From Herbaspirillum huttiense (lineage in GTDB: Bacteria > Pseudomonadota > Gammaproteobacteria > Burkholderiales > Burkholderiaceae_D), in assembly GCF_004367745.1 (NCBI RefSeq), contig NZ_CP037993.1, positions 3,782,001 to 3,846,000 on the forward strand: a stretch of DNA of 64,000 nt, written 5' to 3'. The position numbers were made by a program, and so were the translations under genes. A model generated the notes under the pieces. It saw nothing but the letters and a program-made list of their open reading frames with translations. It did not search any database and was not told the DNA's origin. Shown here piece after piece: positions 45,348-53,752 of this stretch (position 1 is its first letter; every line of letters begins with the position of its first letter).

Positions 45348-45872
45348 TCACTTCACGCCGGATTCGTTTTCCATGCCGGCGTGAGCGTTCTCGACCAGCT
45401 CGCTCAGGTAAATGGCAGGCACGGAATCGGTCAGCCAGACAGCGTTATCGGCGATATGGAACACGCTTCCCGCTGCGGCCATTTTCCTTGCATCGACCAC
45501 AAGCACGACCGGCTTGCCATGCCGGCTGCCGACTTGCCTTGCCACCTCAGGACTGGCGGACAGATGCACATGCTGCCGGGATCCTGCATGCAGTCCGCTG
45601 GCGTAGATGGATTCCAGAAAGCGCGTCGCCGTACCGTGATACAGCACGTCCGGCGGCACGCTGGGTGGCAGTCCAAGCGCAATCTCGACGGAATGGCCTT
45701 GATTGGCGCGAATCCGTTGGCCATCGGGGCTCAGTGCAAAACGTCTCTTGTCGCTGCTCGCAACGATGGCTTCGACCAAGGGGCGGTCGACGCTCAGGCC
45801 ATTGGCGTGAGCATTGGCCGATCGAATCAGTTCACTCCATGTCTCCCCCTTTTTTCTTCTTGTATTGGAAAA
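45348..45872 (-). pseudogene. kptA: 5'-truncated RNA 2'-phosphotransferase (KptA/Tpt1)
   Basis: The open frame runs from a stop at 45873 to 45350. The C-terminal three quarters of KptA are intact: SDKRRFALSPDGQRIRANQG, VLYHGTATRFLESIYASGL, and HVHLSASPEVARQVGSRHG followed by AVWLTDSVP. The first ~25 residues of the family, which carry the catalytic Arg-His pair (LSxxLRH), are absent. Homology begins at ETWSELIRSANA, and the upstream sequence turns AT-rich and unrelated. The only possible starts are a TTG at 45779 or out-of-frame ATGs. KptA normally removes the 2'-phosphate at RNA splice junctions using NAD+. This copy is probably inactive. Confidence 0.8.
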
Positions 45873-46015
45873 TCACATCAACGTGTTGATTTGCGGGTGC
45901 AACTGACCCAGTTTGATTTTTGAAGCGCCAAGGCCTGACTAAGGTGGAAGATGGTGGCCCTGAGTCAAGAGATCATCCAAATCAACAACATTGAGACCCA
46001 CAGCGATTGCGCGCA

Positions 46016-46642
46016 TCAATTTAGGCTGGACTGACGTTGCAGAATGGCTTCTACCGCAAGTTCTGCTGAGATCTTTACGTCCGGTTTCCGCGATTTTAGA
46101 TTCTTCGACAACGCCGGTAGAGCCTTACTAGTTCCGATATTATTTAGTGTCGCTTGACAATAAACAATCTCATATGAACTGTCAGTGTTCTCTAACACAC
46201 TGATTAGTTTGTCTTCTGCCTCAGGATGGTGGCAATACATTAAAGACTTAATTGCAGAGTGTCGAACAAGCCAGCGCTTATCGCTTAGCAAAAAATACAA
46301 AGGGCTAAGATCCAAATGAAGTGGCTTTGGCAAATCAGATATCAAATCGAGAAGACTGCTGAGCGAATATTTATCAGTTTCTGCTGAAACACTGTTAAGC
46401 AAGAGCAAAGCACATTCAGCACTTGCACAATTCTTGCCGATCTTCCCAATGATGAAGTAGGCCGCTCGTCGCTGTTCTTTTGTTAGCTTCTGTTTCAAAA
46501 AATCACGCAGCTCTTCAATCAGCGTTTCATCAATTAGCTTTTCAGCTTCGCGGTACGCATGCCACGAAATTGACTCATCAGAACTCACGAGTGGTTCGCG
46601 CACTGTCATGCGCTCTATAAGGTCCGTCAGGATTGCTTGCAT
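46016..46642 (-). CDS. HEAT-repeat-like protein, unknown role, AT-rich
   Basis: This 208-aa all-helical protein has at least two HEAT-type repeats (for example WLVRHSAIKSLMYCHHPEAE, EDKLISVLEN, followed by YCQATLNNIGTSKALPALSK). It lacks a signal peptide or membrane helix. Base composition is clearly more AT-rich than the flanking core genes, suggesting acquisition. The ATG at 46642 follows AGGGGA. Proteins of this kind are common as orphan immunity proteins in polymorphic-toxin loci, but here no toxin is adjacent, so the role is open. Confidence 0.75.
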   Translation of the reverse strand: MQAILTDLIERMTVREPLVSSDESISWHAYREAEKLIDETLIEELRDFLKQKLTKEQRRAAYFIIGKIGKNCASAECALLLLNSVSAETDKYSLSSLLDLISDLPKPLHLDLSPLYFLLSDKRWLVRHSAIKSLMYCHHPEAEDKLISVLENTDSSYEIVYCQATLNNIGTSKALPALSKNLKSRKPDVKISAELAVEAILQRQSSLN

Positions 46643-46742
46643 TTTTAAGATTTCCCCTACTATGCCCCATCAAATAATGCTTCTGGCCGATTGCGGACAT
46701 TGCACTTGAAAATGAATAATAGCTGAATAGGCTATCCATAAA

Positions 46743-47114
46743 TCACCACGGAAATCCGGGCTTGATCTCAAACGCCAGACCTGCCGTCTCAAGCGTATCT
46801 CTAACCTCTATCGCTTTGGATGCCTTTCCAGTGAACACCACAAAGGTGCAGGATTCTTTTAATAATTTTCTAGCATGAAGATAATTTATATCTGCCAAAT
46901 GAGCCAAGGCTTTCAGATGTTGGTCGTTCCTGTAATCCCCTTTTGTAACACTCACCTCATATGAAATTGGGTGTCGCAGGATTTCCGATAACTGGGTCGT
47001 AACCACCGACCAGCCACAATTTGTGCAAATCAAGCCTTGCGTATTTCCTTCGCGCAAAAGCGCAACCGACCCACCGCATTTCTCGCATAACGCATTGCTG
47101 GAGAGATTTGTCAT
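46743..47114 (-). CDS. Zinc-ribbon protein with L7/L12-C-like tail, unknown role
   Basis: This 123-aa AT-rich gene encodes an N-terminal zinc ribbon (CEKCGG at residues 10–15 and CTNCGW at about 30–35). A C-terminal segment reads ALAHLADINYLHARKLLKES and then FTGKASKAIEVRDTLETAGL, a pattern like the C-terminal domain of ribosomal protein L7/L12. Its ATG overlaps the stop of an upstream gene fragment (ATGA at 47111–47114). It is 100 bases upstream of the HEAT-like gene on the same strand. Function is unknown; an accessory or immunity role is only suggested by setting. Confidence 0.7.
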   Translation of the reverse strand: MTNLSSNALCEKCGGSVALLREGNTQGLICTNCGWSVVTTQLSEILRHPISYEVSVTKGDYRNDQHLKALAHLADINYLHARKLLKESCTFVVFTGKASKAIEVRDTLETAGLAFEIKPGFPW

Positions 47115-47314
47115 CTTGACGTTGGAATGAACATTCGGAATATCTCAGGATTTGTTAAAGCAAAATAATTGAATAATAAGGCGCTCAGATCAATCTGCAT
47201 TTCAGGTGCAACAACCACACGGCTTTTAGCCGCATCAATGGAAATTAGAACGCTATTGGACGATACTCCCCAAAACCCAAGTCCCCAATCCGGATAATCA
47301 CGCCACCCCGCGCT
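47111..47314 (-). pseudogene. 3' fragment of an unknown gene, coupled to the zinc-ribbon gene
   Basis: Directly after the LysR stop at 47315 the same frame stays open to a TGA at 47111–47113. It encodes WRDYPDWGLGFWGVSSNSVL and then ISIDAAKSRVVVAPEMQIDL with a tail ending FRMFIPTSR. There is no start codon at the left end. The AT-rich composition and the ATGA overlap with the zinc-ribbon gene suggest the 3' remnant of an accessory gene whose 5' part was lost at the junction with the LysR gene. Confidence 0.5.
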
Positions 47315-48217
47315 TCACCCCCGTATATACGCCCCCAATCCCGCCACCAACGCAGCAAAGGTCACTGCACAACGCGGACTCGCCCGCAAGTCCTCATGCA
47401 TGGCAATCCAGGTTTCCATCTTGAGAGAGAATTTCCTGGGCAGCAGATGCACCAGTGCGTCATCTCTGGCCGCCAGCCCCACCTGGCAAATCCCGATGCC
47501 GAAGCCCGCGCGAATCGCCGCCAGTTGCGCCAGATCACTGTCGGCCCGGAATGCCAGGCCGGCGCGCGCGAGCCAGGGGAATTGCTCCAGTACCTTGCGC
47601 ACAAAGGCGCTCTCCTGATCGAAACCAATCAGCGCATGGCCCGCCAGTGCATCAATCGAGTGCGGTACCCCATGTGACGCCAGATAACGCTGGTGCGCAT
47701 GCAGTCCCACTTCGATGCTGCCCAGCCGCTTGGCGATCAGCGCATCCTGGACCGGCTTGAACATGCGCACGGCAATGTCCGCCTCCCGCTGCAACAAGTC
47801 ATCAGCCCTGTTGGACATGACCAGCTCGATGCACAGCCCCGGATGCCGATGCTTGAGTTCTGCAAGGATCGGGGGCAGCACTTCCACGCTGATGACTTCA
47901 CTGGCGGTCAGCCTGACCGTGCCGCGCACTTCCCTGCCGTGGCTGCTGGCGACCCGGCGCAGTGCGGCGGAAGTCGCCGCGATACCGGCCGCATAAGGCC
48001 TCAGTTCCAGCGCCGCATCCGTAGGAGAAAAGCCATCAAAGGAGCGCACGAACAGTTTCAGCCCCAGCGCCGACTCCAGCTGTTCGATGTGACGGCCCAC
48101 CGTCGGCTGCGTGAGCCCCATCTCGCGCCCGGCCGCTGACAGCGATCCCGTCTCCAGCACCTTGAGAAAACTGCGGTACCACTCCCAGTTCGGTTCGATG
48201 TCGGCCAGGGTATTCAT
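47315..48217 (-). CDS. LysR-family regulator, divergent from an NAD-dependent epimerase gene
   Basis: This 300-aa protein has its winged helix at about residues 12–70 (LETGSLSAAGREMGLTQPTV, GRHIEQLESALGLKLFVRS) and its effector domain at about 95–295. It lies divergent from the epimerase-like gene across 99 bases that include TATGC/GCATA arms. Its stop abuts the left end of the AT-rich accessory patch, so the last residues could have been altered by the junction; the ending GAYIRG is plausible. Confidence 0.9.
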   Translation of the reverse strand: MNTLADIEPNWEWYRSFLKVLETGSLSAAGREMGLTQPTVGRHIEQLESALGLKLFVRSFDGFSPTDAALELRPYAAGIAATSAALRRVASSHGREVRGTVRLTASEVISVEVLPPILAELKHRHPGLCIELVMSNRADDLLQREADIAVRMFKPVQDALIAKRLGSIEVGLHAHQRYLASHGVPHSIDALAGHALIGFDQESAFVRKVLEQFPWLARAGLAFRADSDLAQLAAIRAGFGIGICQVGLAARDDALVHLLPRKFSLKMETWIAMHEDLRASPRCAVTFAALVAGLGAYIRG

Positions 48218-48316
48218 TTATGTATAGACGCTAGGCTAATTTATGCAATTTTCATTTATACCGCAATTTCGCATACTGAGCATGTTCGTACTCACAACAT
48301 CTTTCGGGAGAACCCC

Positions 48317-49267
48317 ATGTCCAGGATTGCCCTCTTCGGTGCCGCCGGTGCCATCGGTCAAAGCATCGCCTCTGCCATCAGCGCGCAAGGGCTGCCCTAT
48401 CGCGTAGTCGGCCGCAATGAAGCCAGTTTGCGCAAGGCCTTCGGGGCCGACCCGCTGGCCGAGATCGTCAGCTGGAACCCCGACTCGCCGGCCTCCGTGG
48501 AAGCCGCCGCACAGGGGATCGACACGCTGATCTATCTGGTCGGCGTCAACTACACGCAGTTCGAGCTGCATCCTGCACTGATGCGCAAGACGCTGGACGG
48601 CGCGATCAGCGCTGGCGTCAAGCAGGTTCTGCTGATCGGCACGGTGTATCCCTACGGTCTGCCGCAGACCTCACCGCTACGGGAAGACCACCCGCGCAAT
48701 CCGCACACCTTCAAGGGCCGCATGCGCAAGGCGCAGGAAGACCTGCTGATGCAGGCCCACAGCGCAGGACGCATTCGCGCAGCGGTGCTGCGTCTGCCGG
48801 ATTTCTACGGCCCCGGCGTCGAAGCCAGCTTCCTGCACGGTGCGATCAAGGCTGCGGCACAGGGTGGCACGGCAGACATGATCGGGCCACTGGATCGTCC
48901 GCACGAGTTCGTCTTCGTGCCCGATGTCGGTCCGGTCGTGGCCAGGCTGATCAGCACGCCTGCGGCCTTCGGCAGGATCTGGCACCTGGCCGGTGCCGGG
49001 GTGACGTCGCAACAGGCACTGGTGGAAGAAATGGAAAGGCAGACCGGACGCAAGCTGAAGAAGCGCGTGGCGGGAAAGACCATGCTGCGCATCATCGGAT
49101 TGTTCCATCCGATGATGCGCGAACTGGTGGAGATGCACTATCTGCAGACGCAGCCGGTGATCATGGATGATTCGGCGCTTCAGCAATTGATCGGGCCGAT
49201 CACCAAGACTTCCTATGCTGACGGTATCCGGAGGGCACTGGCCAGCCAAGGAAGAACATCCGCTTGA
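48317..49267 (+). CDS. NAD(P)-dependent epimerase/reductase (extended SDR)
   Basis: This 316-aa protein starts behind GGGAGAACCCC. The cofactor motif is FGAAGAIGQSIASA (residues 7–20). A central GTVYPYGLPQ stands where the SDR catalytic Tyr lies, and the RLPDFYGPGVEASFLHGAIK segment is typical of NAD(P)-binding atypical/extended SDRs. The substrate is unknown. It is paired with the divergent LysR gene, implying inducible expression. Confidence 0.88.
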   Translation: MSRIALFGAAGAIGQSIASAISAQGLPYRVVGRNEASLRKAFGADPLAEIVSWNPDSPASVEAAAQGIDTLIYLVGVNYTQFELHPALMRKTLDGAISAGVKQVLLIGTVYPYGLPQTSPLREDHPRNPHTFKGRMRKAQEDLLMQAHSAGRIRAAVLRLPDFYGPGVEASFLHGAIKAAAQGGTADMIGPLDRPHEFVFVPDVGPVVARLISTPAAFGRIWHLAGAGVTSQQALVEEMERQTGRKLKKRVAGKTMLRIIGLFHPMMRELVEMHYLQTQPVIMDDSALQQLIGPITKTSYADGIRRALASQGRTSA

Positions 49268-49427
49268 GCAGGCGACGGGGCCGCACCGTCCTGACCGTCA
49301 TGCGCCGCCAACGCAATGGCCTCAGCTTCTGCAGGGTATCGGTGAAGATCGCTCCGCCCTCGGGATAATAATCATGACCGCAAGAATCAGTGATTCAGTC
49401 ACGCATTTTGATACTCGTCTATCTCTG

Positions 49428-50273
49428 CTACGACTCTGGCATCTGAACGGACCGTGATCCCATTGCATATTTTTCGCCAACCTCAATCTGCCATGCAATG
49501 AACTCAGCAGCAATAAATCCATAGCGCTCCCGGAATGAAACGGTTTCGCGCCACATAAGCTCGGCGTAGGTCTGCATCAAGGTCGAAGCACGAACGAATT
49601 CTGATTGATCCAGATAGCGTTGAATGGCATTCAGCAAAACGGGGAAATCTGCATTCTCCTTCTTTCCCCCGAAAGAGAGTGTGAGCTCCTTTCTGGCAAG
49701 CCAGATCGGATCCTCCGCCAACAAGGGCGATATTGACTCCCTCCCGCAAAGCCAGCGCAAGGCCTTCAACGGTCGCGTACCAAAACCGGGAGGAGAAATG
49801 ATCGCGTGCAGTGCGGTCACGATGGCATCTTCGATACGACCGGCTCGAACGTATTGGGCCCACAGCAAAGACAGGGCATCGGTATATTCCGGCAAGATGG
49901 TTGTGGCGCGTTCCAGAAGTGCAATGGCGCCCTCAACCTGCTGCGCCTCTTTTGCAGCGACGAAGCAGGCGAAGGGAGAGTCGGGATCCTCCATTACTGT
50001 CGGTGGCTCCGGGTATTCCTCAGTAGCGGACTGAACCACGCGCAGAAACGCAGCAAGAGAAGAACCGACCGGTTGTATCGTCCAGGAATCGTGCCAGGTC
50101 TCAACGACGATGGGTTCCAGTGATTCGCGCCCAATCGGCCAATACAGACCGAAGCTGTCACCGTTACCCAATGCGTAGTCAGAGAAAGGGATGAAGCCCA
50201 ACGGGGGGTAGGGCGTGCGATGGACCCAGTTGCTATCCAATGAAATCAAATTTAGCTGTTCTGGCCGGCGCAT
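49428..50273 (-). CDS. Unknown protein, immunity-like, with possible frameshifted N-terminus
   Basis: The 281-aa frame starts at an ATG (50273) with no SD. The early part (LDSNWVHRTPYPPLGFIPFS, DYALGNGDSFGLYWPIGRE) is compact, Trp/Pro/Gly-rich and resembles SMI1/KNR4-like immunity proteins. The C-terminal half is helical and repeat-like (EGAIALLERATTILPEYTDA). In the other frame, an ATG at 50334 gives MVKLGELVSAGSTTNTPLS, a natural-looking N-terminus ending exactly at a (CT)4 tract. Adding one CT joins it in frame. The true product may therefore be about 302 aa, or the gene may be phase-variable or broken. Confidence 0.65.
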   Translation of the reverse strand: MRRPEQLNLISLDSNWVHRTPYPPLGFIPFSDYALGNGDSFGLYWPIGRESLEPIVVETWHDSWTIQPVGSSLAAFLRVVQSATEEYPEPPTVMEDPDSPFACFVAAKEAQQVEGAIALLERATTILPEYTDALSLLWAQYVRAGRIEDAIVTALHAIISPPGFGTRPLKALRWLCGRESISPLLAEDPIWLARKELTLSFGGKKENADFPVLLNAIQRYLDQSEFVRASTLMQTYAELMWRETVSFRERYGFIAAEFIAWQIEVGEKYAMGSRSVQMPES

Positions 50274-50383
50274 AGCAAGAGAGAGGCGTATTGGTGGTAC
50301 TCCCGGCGCTTACCAACTCACCGAGCTTGACCATATTGAAATTAGAAGACTGTTTGCACCTACTGGAGCCGCATTCACCCCGA

Positions 50384-50584
50384 TTATTCTTTCTTGGCGC
50401 AACGTGATGACAAGATCGATCGTTCCAAAACGTCGCTGACTTTTCGAATCGCTTCCGGCGTACAGCTTTCTGCAGTGGGCGTTGGCGAGATCTTTGCCGG
50501 CTGACGTGTGAAGCTTCGGTAAGCGAAGACAACCATGATGGCCACCGCAATGACTGCGATGGCCAGATTGGCGCGTGGTTTCAA
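50384..50584 (-). CDS. Small single-pass membrane protein, TTG start
   Basis: This is a 66-aa frame from a TTG at 50584 with GAGGAG eight bases upstream. It has one membrane helix near the N-terminus (NLAIAVIAVAIMVVFAY) and a short soluble tail with two cysteines (ESCTPEAIRKVSDVLERSIL and SSRC). No family is recognised. A longer version from an ATG at 50653 would place charged residues before the helix and lacks an SD. Confidence 0.5.
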   Translation of the reverse strand: MKPRANLAIAVIAVAIMVVFAYRSFTRQPAKISPTPTAESCTPEAIRKVSDVLERSILSSRCAKKE

Positions 50585-50670
50585 ATCACGACTCCTCGTT
50601 GATACTTGAAAAAGGAGAATGATACCGTGCGCAATTTGCTTGCGCTCCTTCATATCAATTCAAATCCGGT

Positions 50671-51339
50671 TCACCGATCCCGCCCTTGGGCAAGCGCGAG
50701 CATTTCCGCCAGCATGTTACGCAATGCCTCGGCCTCCAGCGCAACCATGCCGGAAGCTGTCCTGCTCTCGACTTGCCTGACATACCTGCCCACCATCTGA
50801 TAACCCAGCGAATAACCCACCCATCGCGGCAACGCCCCCGTCCCGAAGAACCAGGCCCCGTGATCATGATCGTCGCGACTCCACATCTGCAGCGCCAGCG
50901 CGATGGTCTCGCTCATGCTCAGGATATCCAGCGTTTCCCAGGGCTCCGGATCCCCACCCAGCAGCTCTTGCGCGAAGTGTCCCGCCAGCCCCTCCGACAC
51001 CAGCGCCTCGCCCAGTGTCGCCCCGTACCCGGGACCATCCCAGCGCGCGGCATGATGCAATTCGTGGGCGAACATGCGTTCCAGCGAAGACTGTGCATTG
51101 GCCAGCAGCGCGGGATGACCGGGATCGATGGTGAGGTGGATGAGCCCGGGGCGCGGAGCATATCCCAGCAGCCCCTTCTCCGGCACCACCTGTTTTCCGG
51201 CCTGTATGACCACATCCAGCGGCTGCAAGGGCAACAGCTGCGCAGCCTTGGCATGCGTCTGCAGCAGTGCATCGCTTATCCATTCGCGCAAGGGCGTCAG
51301 GCTTGCACGCGCATCGAGAAAATGCAGATGAATCGTCAT
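50671..51339 (-). CDS. DUF2268 putative zinc protease
   Basis: The protein has 222 aa from the ATG at 51339, with GAGGGG upstream. The metalloprotease motif is AHELHHAARW (H92, E93, H96) with a likely third ligand in EALVSEGLAGHF (about E117). It has no signal peptide. DUF2268 proteins are predicted Zn-dependent proteases related to YjaZ/HSP60-folding-type proteins of Bacillus; the substrate is unknown. It is monocistronic. Confidence 0.87.
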   Translation of the reverse strand: MTIHLHFLDARASLTPLREWISDALLQTHAKAAQLLPLQPLDVVIQAGKQVVPEKGLLGYAPRPGLIHLTIDPGHPALLANAQSSLERMFAHELHHAARWDGPGYGATLGEALVSEGLAGHFAQELLGGDPEPWETLDILSMSETIALALQMWSRDDHDHGAWFFGTGALPRWVGYSLGYQMVGRYVRQVESRTASGMVALEAEALRNMLAEMLALAQGRDR

Positions 51340-51435
51340 GAACCCCTCATGAAAATCATGGCCTTTCCGAAAGCCTGTGGGACAACGCATTGCGAAGGCG
51401 ATCTCTCCCCCTGCAGAGGGAGCATTGAACCACGA

Positions 51436-52359
51436 TTACGTATCGATCATCGCCCCAACCCCCAGCGTCCTTTCAAAATGCCCCACCACCGCCCGCACCT
51501 TGGCCGAATGCTCACGGCTGCGCTGCCAGACGATATGCAGAGGCAAACCCTGCGTCACATGCGCAGGCAGGATAGCCACCAGACTGCCCTCGCGCAAGGC
51601 CTGCTCCACCACCCAGGTTGCCAGCTGCGCAATGCCCAATCCCGCCTGCACCGCCGCCACCTGCGCCTCGGCCTGCCCAAGAATGATGCGCCCTTCCGCA
51701 TGCTGCCGTACCACCGGCTGATCTCCGTCCTTGATGAGCCACGGACTGCTGCTGCCATCCGCACGCGCATACAGCACCGCATCATGTGCCTGCAATTCCT
51801 GCAGGGTGCGCGGCTCGCCACGGCGGGCAAGATAGGACGGCGCAGCGCAGAACACCAGTTCTTCATGTCCGAGGCAGGTATAACCCAGCGTGGCCGGCCA
51901 GACGTCGCCGCCCCCGATGCGTACCACCACATCGAGCCCCTCTTCCACCAGATCAACGAAGCGATCCGTGAAGGACACCTGCGGCGTGACCTGCGGATGT
52001 TTCTCCGCAAAGGCCAGCAGCGAAGCCATGCCGCGCAGGCGACCAAAGGTGGCCGGCATGTCCACGCGCAGGCGTCCCGAGGGCGCAATCTCATCCGAGG
52101 CCAGCATGTCCTCGGCGCTCTTCAACTCATCCAGCACGCGCACGCAGACCTGATAAAACGCATCACCCGCATCGGTCAACTCAACGCGCCGCCGGCCCCG
52201 CTGCAACAGCGGACGCTTCAAGCGCTCCTCCAGCCGCGCCACGGCCTTGCCCACCGCTGAATTGGTGAGATGCAGGCGCTCCGCTGCCGCCGTGAAGCTC
52301 CCGGCTTCGACGACGGCGACAAAGGTCTCGAGACCTTTGAGCCTTTCCAGTGGCGACAT
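51436..52359 (-). CDS. LysR-family regulator, divergent from an MFS exporter gene
   Basis: This 307-aa member of the CrgA-like LysR group starts MSPLERLKGLETFVAVVEAG, has its winged helix at about residues 5–62 (RLHLTNSAVGKAVARLEERL) and its effector domain at 95–300. It lies divergent from the MFS gene across a 114-base region with a TGGAA-N5-TTCCA dyad. It probably represses or activates that exporter. Confidence 0.91.
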   Translation of the reverse strand: MSPLERLKGLETFVAVVEAGSFTAAAERLHLTNSAVGKAVARLEERLKRPLLQRGRRRVELTDAGDAFYQVCVRVLDELKSAEDMLASDEIAPSGRLRVDMPATFGRLRGMASLLAFAEKHPQVTPQVSFTDRFVDLVEEGLDVVVRIGGGDVWPATLGYTCLGHEELVFCAAPSYLARRGEPRTLQELQAHDAVLYARADGSSSPWLIKDGDQPVVRQHAEGRIILGQAEAQVAAVQAGLGIAQLATWVVEQALREGSLVAILPAHVTQGLPLHIVWQRSREHSAKVRAVVGHFERTLGVGAMIDT

Positions 52360-52373
52360 CTTGCACTCCCGCA

Positions 52374-52390
52374 GATGGAATATTTTTCCA
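52374..52390. promoter_or_regulatory. Inverted repeat between LysR and MFS genes
   Basis: TGGAA-TATTT-TTCCA lies just upstream of the LysR gene, in the 114-base divergent promoter region. It is a candidate autoregulatory/activator site. Confidence 0.4.
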
Positions 52391-52473
52391 GATAAGCGAC
52401 GATTTTATATCCAACAGTAGACATTTGTTCTCACCTACCATGGCGGGCCCAAATTCAAAACGGAGTTTTTCCC

Positions 52474-53676
52474 ATGCCAGCTGCCCCCAGCGCCACCGCG
52501 CGCACCCGCACTCAGCCAGCGCAAGATACGCAGGGCGGCAGTGCCTCGATCGCCATTCTCGCGGTGGCCGCTTTCGTCATCGTGACCACTGAATTCCTGA
52601 TCGTTGGCCTGCTGCCCGCACTGGCGCGCGATCTGCGCATCAGCGTGGCCAGTGCCGGCCAGCTGGTCACGCTCTTTGCCGTGGTGGTGATGCTGTGCGG
52701 TCCGCTGCTCACGGCCAGCCTGGCGCATCTGGAACGCAAGCGCCTCTTCATCATCATCCTGGTGATCTTCGCGCTTTCGAATGCACTGGCCGCACTGGCC
52801 TGGAACATCTGGATACTGGCCGTCGCGCGCCTGGTGCCGGCGCTGGCACTGCCAGTGTTCTGGGGCACGGCCAGCGAGACGGCGGCACAGATCGCCGGAC
52901 CGCAAAAAAGCGGACGCGCAGTGTCAACGGTCTATCTGGGCATCTCGGCGGCCATGCTGTTCGGCATTCCGTTGGGCACGCTGGTGTCGGAGGCCGTCGG
53001 CTGGCGTGCCGCCTTCGGCCTGCTGGCGCTGCTGTCGCTGCTGGTGGCAGTGTTGATTGCGGCTGTGGTGCCGCGCGTGCGCAGCGCCCCCAGCGGTGGC
53101 ATGGCGGCGCAGGCACGCATCCTGAAGAGTCCGTTTTTCCTGGCCAACGTGGCCCTGTCGGTGCTGGTCTTCACGGCCATGTTCACGGGCTACACCTATC
53201 TGGCCGAGATGCTGGAAAAATCCGGCGGCATCGCCCCCGCCCACGTGGGCTGGTGGCTGATGGGCTTTGGCGCGGTCGGCCTGGTCGGCAATTGGCTCGG
53301 CGGGCTGTGGGTGGATCAGAAGCCGCTCGCCACCACAGCCCTCTTCTGCGCCATCCTCGCGCTGGGCATGGCGGGCAGCATGCTGTTGAGCCAGGCGGGC
53401 TGGGCCTTTGCGCTGGCACTGGCGGTATGGGGCATCGCCAATACGGCGCTCTATCCGATCTGCCAGATCCGCGTGATGAAGGCTGCTTCGGGCGCGCAGG
53501 CGCTGGCCGGTACGCTCAATGTATCGGCCGCCAATGGCGGGATCGCGCTCGGTGCCGCGGTGGGCGGTGCGGCGCTGTCTTCGTGGGGCGCCGGTCAGGT
53601 GGGCTATCTGGCGGCGGGGATTGCGATGCTGGCGGTGGTGATGGCTACCATCGTGGCGAAACTCTCACCGCGCTGA
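52474..53676 (+). CDS. AraJ-type MFS exporter (DHA1 family)
   Basis: This 400-aa, 12-helix protein has a polar N-terminal tail of about 24 residues. Helix 1 carries VTTEFLIVGLLPALARDLRI, the TEF-x3-GLLP motif of AraJ/YdhP-type exporters, and helix 4–5 has VFWGTASETAAQIAG. These proteins export sugars, drugs or metabolites. The divergent LysR is the likely regulator. Confidence 0.9.
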   Translation: MPAAPSATARTRTQPAQDTQGGSASIAILAVAAFVIVTTEFLIVGLLPALARDLRISVASAGQLVTLFAVVVMLCGPLLTASLAHLERKRLFIIILVIFALSNALAALAWNIWILAVARLVPALALPVFWGTASETAAQIAGPQKSGRAVSTVYLGISAAMLFGIPLGTLVSEAVGWRAAFGLLALLSLLVAVLIAAVVPRVRSAPSGGMAAQARILKSPFFLANVALSVLVFTAMFTGYTYLAEMLEKSGGIAPAHVGWWLMGFGAVGLVGNWLGGLWVDQKPLATTALFCAILALGMAGSMLLSQAGWAFALALAVWGIANTALYPICQIRVMKAASGAQALAGTLNVSAANGGIALGAAVGGAALSSWGAGQVGYLAAGIAMLAVVMATIVAKLSPR

Positions 53677-53709
53677 CAGCACGCCGCTGCGCTCAGCGCC
53701 TCAACCAAG

Positions 53710-53732
53710 AAGGCCGGCATCAAGCCGGCCTT
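53710..53732. terminator. Hairpin between convergent MFS and dehydrogenase genes
   Basis: AAGGCCGGC-ATCAA-GCCGGCCTT forms a perfect 9-bp stem with TT on each side but only short T-runs. It lies between convergent stops and probably serves both. Confidence 0.6.
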
Positions 53733-53752
53733 CCTCATTCAAGACGCATCAC

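Noticed and set aside
45873..46015. Insertion-sequence remnant at the kptA breakpoint
   Set aside because: No transposase motif or terminal inverted repeat is visible; only short unmatched open stretches are present.
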